This document shows, piece after piece, positions 63,801 to 64,000 of a DNA stretch of 64,000 nt. The notes beneath the pieces are model-generated. The model worked only from the letters and a program-made list of their open reading frames with translations, did no database searches and was not told the DNA's origin. The number at the start of each line of letters is the position of its first letter. Within the stretch, counting starts at the first letter, position 1. The DNA is from JASLDZ01 sp964242895 (lineage in GTDB: Bacteria; Pseudomonadota; Alphaproteobacteria; Caulobacterales; Caulobacteraceae). The position numbers and the translations under genes were made by a program. Location: assembly GCA_964242895.1 (NCBI GenBank), contig CAXTBN010000001.1, positions 41,406-105,405 of the forward strand, in the 5' to 3' direction.

Positions 63801-64000
63801 ACAGCTCGGCCAATGACGGCGACCTGCCCGGCACCGAGGGCGTGCGGATCGTCCTGTCCGACTCCACGCACCCGGTTCCCGCGTCCACCTATGTCGAGGA
63901 CGGCGTCAACGGCTACGCAGACGCAAGGACCGTCATCGCGCTCGCCAACCCGGTTGCCGCGAACACCCCGCCCACGATCAGCGGCGCACAGGCGGGCCAG
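60833..64000 (+). CDS. Giant repeat-rich surface protein with beta-propeller segment (3' end cut by window)
   Basis: The frame from ATG 60833 is open to the last base, 1,056 codons, with no stop in the window. No Sec signal, so type I export is likely (C-terminus unseen). Residues about 1-270: two to three beta-sandwich repeats (GLVFTPTVHQVPVGQNVTTG; ALRFTPTSPYAG). About 300-335: a helical Ala/Gln stretch. About 430-865: TolB/PD40-like propeller repeats (SGDGRYIV, SQDGSTVVLS, SNDGSRIAFISSSTNL, SGDGTMVAFESKATNL, each followed by D-IYVK-type strands). From about 865: further sandwich repeats (TLTYSSANDGD). The propeller's first part is clearly more AT-rich than its surroundings. Function presumably adhesion or surface coating. 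Confidence 0.8.
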   Translation, partial: MSDLTLAGTAAGQATSDAAALSPFAGVTVTSSASATPYTTAAVALSSTADGALSDLGIGTLSADGSTYTVSGSPTDVQAALRGLVFTPTVHQVPVGQNVTTGLTLTASDAAGTVTDAHTSVVATAADTLPTVTDTGAQQAPTPANAANPNGPGMTSFTPFAYTTITDPDAGATETTSIRLMQNGAATDAVGMLSGSGLTRTGVGTYVLAAGSPAAETAALEALRFTPTSPYAGASLDVAFTVADGAGAPVIAASSIGLATNPGGETVISNSFTSTTVYDDTPASNATHTYATVIDGVLSSGVVVYDQSFDLPYSDPQVQAAVAQARAAVQNAGQTPGAATQTASSLATLSSQITDTQTGSSTSPGVVTSSGTVGPTVIGPNVDAGVDGPGHRGFLAIMPSQTDINVNTVTTTTVDRTVTTTSTDLLSQQYVVTGNSTAMPTNSTILVSSNNANVDGDFSSFTYSNYNIANSITSDGKSVLFFSFADNFEPYSQGNNNAVYLKNTVTGALTDVIGGANQSFDSAAVDGNGNIVVVETKATNLNGGATDGANEHLYIRNVSAGTTTLISPTDYVITDAATGATETGNNFVNIQQPSISGDGRYIVTSYGLAQNNQAVNDGLLLFDTTTHTALDIAHSGVDRTVLGPTLSQDGSTVVLSTSLALQPADVAPADTDGHFDIYAYSVASNSFQLVSDAESPNNASVKGNGDSFLPVASNDGSRIAFISSSTNLDSRDTDTAYDVYVKDLNTGRLFLADVTADGSTKANAAATNPTISGDGTMVAFESKATNLVPGVTDGLDHIYVKTLATGAIVLLDQSSTGAPSNKGASDAVFSPNSMDITYTSTSSNLVAGPTNGFGDVFLSTVPAATAPPLNTGAPGVSGATAAVAYTFGAPAVTLEPNIALTDTDGQQLAGLVVAFDARRGGDDITARDGAGAAVDLGTVDPNTQGTTSVHTVGRFTETTTIDASDIYLQFSGPSSLTTADYQALLRTLTYSSANDGDLPGTEGVRIVLSDSTHPVPASTYVEDGVNGYADARTVIALANPVAANTPPTISGAQAGQ

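Overview
The window comes from a GC-rich alphaproteobacterium, most likely of the Caulobacterales. The evidence is the heavy GC bias at third codon positions, frequent GTG and TTG starts, many 4-base start/stop overlaps, a protein whose N-terminus resembles the Caulobacter S-layer protein RsaA, a Caulobacter/sphingomonad-type TonB receptor, and an alphaproteobacterial DUF559 gene flanked by repeats. Family placement is inference; no rRNA or tRNA gene is present to test it. The window contains one assembly gap of 100 Ns. Both outermost genes are cut by the window edge.

Layout. 1-9.8 kb holds conserved core genes: the end of an NrtR-type regulator, a FabH-like synthase, a DUF559 gene between inverted repeats, gyrA, coaD, a periplasmic cyclophilin, and a three-gene histidine kinase / response regulator / hybrid kinase cassette. 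9.8-13.6 kb (minus strand) has an exported M28 peptidase translationally coupled to an APC-type amino acid permease. 13.7-17.6 kb is a Ser/Thr kinase, an FHA (TagH-type) protein and a PP2C phosphatase. These are the three parts of the post-translational switch that controls type VI secretion, but no secretion structural gene is next to them. 17.7-32.6 kb carries a TonB-dependent receptor, a membrane-anchored HTH-TPR regulator, a lipoprotein sugar dehydrogenase, a GreA/B-like factor, two large exported peptidases (S9 and M14), an ECF sigma factor and a Crp/Fnr regulator.

32.7-44.7 kb is a nearly complete type II secretion locus split over four blocks of alternating strand: gspE-F-O-I forward, gspD-C-M reverse, gspG-H forward, and gspL-K-J plus a SleB-type cell wall hydrolase reverse. 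44.7-51.2 kb holds a ferritin-like protein, an RsaA-like surface protein and a tricorn-type S41 protease. The protease gene is interrupted on paper by the N-run, but the gap flanks are identical over 55 bases, and collapsing them restores one 1,090-residue protein. 51.2-55.8 kb has two TetR-controlled units (VC0807-like membrane protein and D-threonine aldolase-like enzyme; SnoaL-like and NmrA-like proteins). 55.8-60.5 kb carries proA-proB and a GH1 glycosidase with an SGNH hydrolase. From 60.8 kb to the edge runs an open frame of at least 1,056 codons for a repeat-rich surface protein with an AT-rich beta-propeller segment.

How it fits together. Much of the window serves the cell envelope and feeding on polymers: type II secretion, exported peptidases and glycosidase, a TonB receptor, amino acid uptake, and surface-layer proteins. 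The most unusual points are the DUF559 gene inside a 67-bp inverted repeat, the orphan kinase-FHA-phosphatase module with a sigma-54-like site, a dispersed repeat of about 130 bp that carries the leader and first codons of the giant surface protein, the compact RsaA-like protein, and the artefactual gap.
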